DNA of 64,000 nucleotides from Thermobifida alba (GTDB lineage: Bacteria > Actinomycetota > Actinomycetes > Streptosporangiales > Streptosporangiaceae): assembly GCF_023208015.1 (NCBI RefSeq), contig NZ_CP051627.1, positions 3,888,422 to 3,952,421 of the forward strand, written 5' to 3'. The stretch's first letter is position 1, and every line of letters starts with the position of its first letter. Shown here in pieces: positions 62,688-64,000 of this stretch. The translations under genes and the position numbers were made by a program. Below the pieces are notes generated by a model that saw only the letters and a program-made list of their open reading frames with translations, was not told the DNA's origin and made no database searches.

Positions 62688-64000
62688 CGTGTCCGCAGCG
62701 TAGCAATCCGTTCCACCAGGTCGGCGGCATCGATGGTGTGTACTGCCTGTGCTGCAGCAGCCAAAGGGGCAAGCCGGTCGATGACCCGGGCAGAGCACAG
62801 ACGCTCAGCCAAGTCGACAGCGGCATAACCGGCCTCCACGCCTTCCGCGGTATCTCCGCCTGTGATGTGGGCAGTAGCCAAAGCCGCTAGTTCAAACGCG
62901 CGACTCCGACTCATTTCCGGTCCTCGTTGGGAGAGGCTACGGGTGAGACTCGTGGTCGCCTGGTTGTAGGCGCGGGGAACGAGCTCCACTAGAGAGGCGT
63001 TGACCACGCCGGTCATGGCGTCCAGGTCGGCAGTGCCGAAGAAACGGGCCCAGGACGGGACACGGGTGTGGTCGGTACGGGTGAATTCGTCCTGGGAACG
63101 TCCCAGCGCTTGGAGCGCGCGGCTTGGGTCTCCTGTCAGGGCATAGGCCCAGGCCTCGTTGGCGTGCAGGATCGCCACGGTTACCCCGCAACCGGAGTTC
63201 TGTCCGGCGATCTGTCCTAACTGGAAGAAGCGCAGGGCGTCGCTGATCAGTCCACGGTGGAGGTGGAGGCGTCCCATGCGGTAGAGGACGTTGGCGGAGA
63301 GAGAAGGCTCCTGGGCATGGTGAGCGTGTTCCAGGGCACGGGCGAAGTGCCACCGTGCGGTGGAGTGGCCGCCGATGTCGAACTCTGTCCATCCCGCCAG
63401 GTTGTGGAGATCGGCCAGAGCGAGGTGCAGTCGAGCTTTGACCCTATCGTTCTCCGAGGCCGCGGTAAGGAAACGGCGGGCGTGGGCGGTGTGAGCGTTG
63501 ATCGCGTCGCGGCATGCTCCACCGCCGTACCGGTAGTCTGCGGCCCTCAAGGAGTGGGTCACTGCTTCGAGGTGTTCCACGTTGGCCATGGTGACTCGCT
63601 GTGGAACCTGAGCCGCTTCTATGGTGAACGGTGAAGTCCACCGGTCTGGTGTCTGGGGAACCACTCCCATGGTGACCTGGGCTGCATAGGCGATCAGGTC
63701 ATGCACTTCCGTGGTTTCGCTGCATACCTCTGGTCCAGAGAAGTGGGTGACATATTCGAGGACTGGCTGAGGCGTCCCCAGTCCTTCCAAGGCTCGGCGT
63801 TTCTTGATGGGGGATCGCAGGGAGCGCTTGCCGGATTCCATCTGCGAGACCATGCCTTGGGACAGGCCGGTCATGTTCGCGATCGCCTCTTGGGTGAGGT
63901 CGGTGCGGGCGCGCAGCAGTCGCACGATCCGCGTCACATCCGAGCGCGCCACCGCCTCGCGGACGTCAGCGCGCTGCCAGAAAGCGACGGGAATGCACTC
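62684..64000 (-). CDS. XRE-type regulator (copy 2), N-terminus beyond window
   Basis: At least 438 residues; the frame is open to the window edge, where it reads ECIPVAFWQRADVREAVARS, the same as copy 1. Helix-turn-helix: TRIVRLLRARTDLTQEAIAN, MTGLSQGMVSQMESGKRSL. The C-terminal helical-repeat region (HLALADLHNLAGWTEFDIGG, ALEHAHHAQEPSLSANVLYR) is only distantly like copy 1. A GTG at 63952 is an internal codon, not the start. Operon with the phosphotransferase gene. Confidence 0.88.
   Translation of the reverse strand, partial: ECIPVAFWQRADVREAVARSDVTRIVRLLRARTDLTQEAIANMTGLSQGMVSQMESGKRSLRSPIKKRRALEGLGTPQPVLEYVTHFSGPEVCSETTEVHDLIAYAAQVTMGVVPQTPDRWTSPFTIEAAQVPQRVTMANVEHLEAVTHSLRAADYRYGGGACRDAINAHTAHARRFLTAASENDRVKARLHLALADLHNLAGWTEFDIGGHSTARWHFARALEHAHHAQEPSLSANVLYRMGRLHLHRGLISDALRFFQLGQIAGQNSGCGVTVAILHANEAWAYALTGDPSRALQALGRSQDEFTRTDHTRVPSWARFFGTADLDAMTGVVNASLVELVPRAYNQATTSLTRSLSQRGPEMSRSRAFELAALATAHITGGDTAEGVEAGYAAVDLAERLCSARVIDRLAPLAAAAQAVHTIDAADLVERIATLRTR

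Noticed and set aside
50120-64000. A second attachment-site copy of the tRNA-Ser(GGA) 3' end
   Set aside because: I found no repeat of the T arm and acceptor sequence to the right edge; the island, if any, ends beyond the window.

Overview
The window is high-GC, GTG-start-rich actinobacterial chromosome. Housekeeping synteny (dnaX, ybaB, recR, lysC, asd, serS, tadA, upp, dnaB), a WXG100/EccC/EccD type VII secretion locus, LPXTG and LCP cell-wall genes and an FxLD-type lanthipeptide locus point to the Streptosporangiales/Nocardiopsidaceae (Thermobifida or Nocardiopsis relatives). The placement is inferred from gene content; no 16S gene is present.

Layout. 1-7.4 kb: edge-truncated manA, an LCP-family cell-wall gene, a divergent LPVTG-anchored acidic Cys-rich surface protein, a cluster of DnaA boxes, dnaB and small membrane or helical proteins. 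7.8-10.4 kb: upp, two tandem TadA-associated proteins, tadA, tRNA-Ser(CGA). 10.6-26.4 kb: type VII secretion locus with a fused EccC, divergent EccD, two PQQ-like propeller genes (the first frameshifted), a large mosaic putative substrate with a frameshifted small partner, two WXG100-type proteins, a one-TM protein and a Ser/Thr kinase with an extracellular Fn3-like domain. 26.4-34 kb: macrodomain protein, class V aminotransferase divergent from a LysR regulator, serS, PLDc_N, HXXEE and GntR proteins. 34.5-36.5 kb: four tandem paralogous small secreted two-cysteine proteins, each with its own upstream element and most with a terminator. 36.9-49.9 kb: asd-lysC, recR, ybaB, a GH15 hydrolase, dnaE, a Spo0M-like protein, dnaX and the SRP RNA.

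50-64 kb is accessory and begins right after tRNA-Ser(GGA): a TnpB remnant, an 11-repeat CRISPR array without cas genes in the window, a gene fragment that ends inside the last repeat, an XRE regulator, then a class I lanthipeptide cluster of the FxLD type: precursor, LanB, LanC, two FxLD/PIMT-like methyltransferases and a shortened accessory gene. A second XRE regulator with an almost identical N-terminus, plus a phosphotransferase-like gene, closes the window.

The cluster is expected to make a lanthionine-bridged peptide in which an Asp-Gly aspartate is methylated and converted to aspartimide or isoaspartate. As sequenced, both lanB and lanC carry a one-base deletion that splits the reading frame. 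Similar one-base deletions split two type VII locus genes, while all long housekeeping genes are intact. This suggests decay of accessory genes or, less likely, clustered consensus errors.
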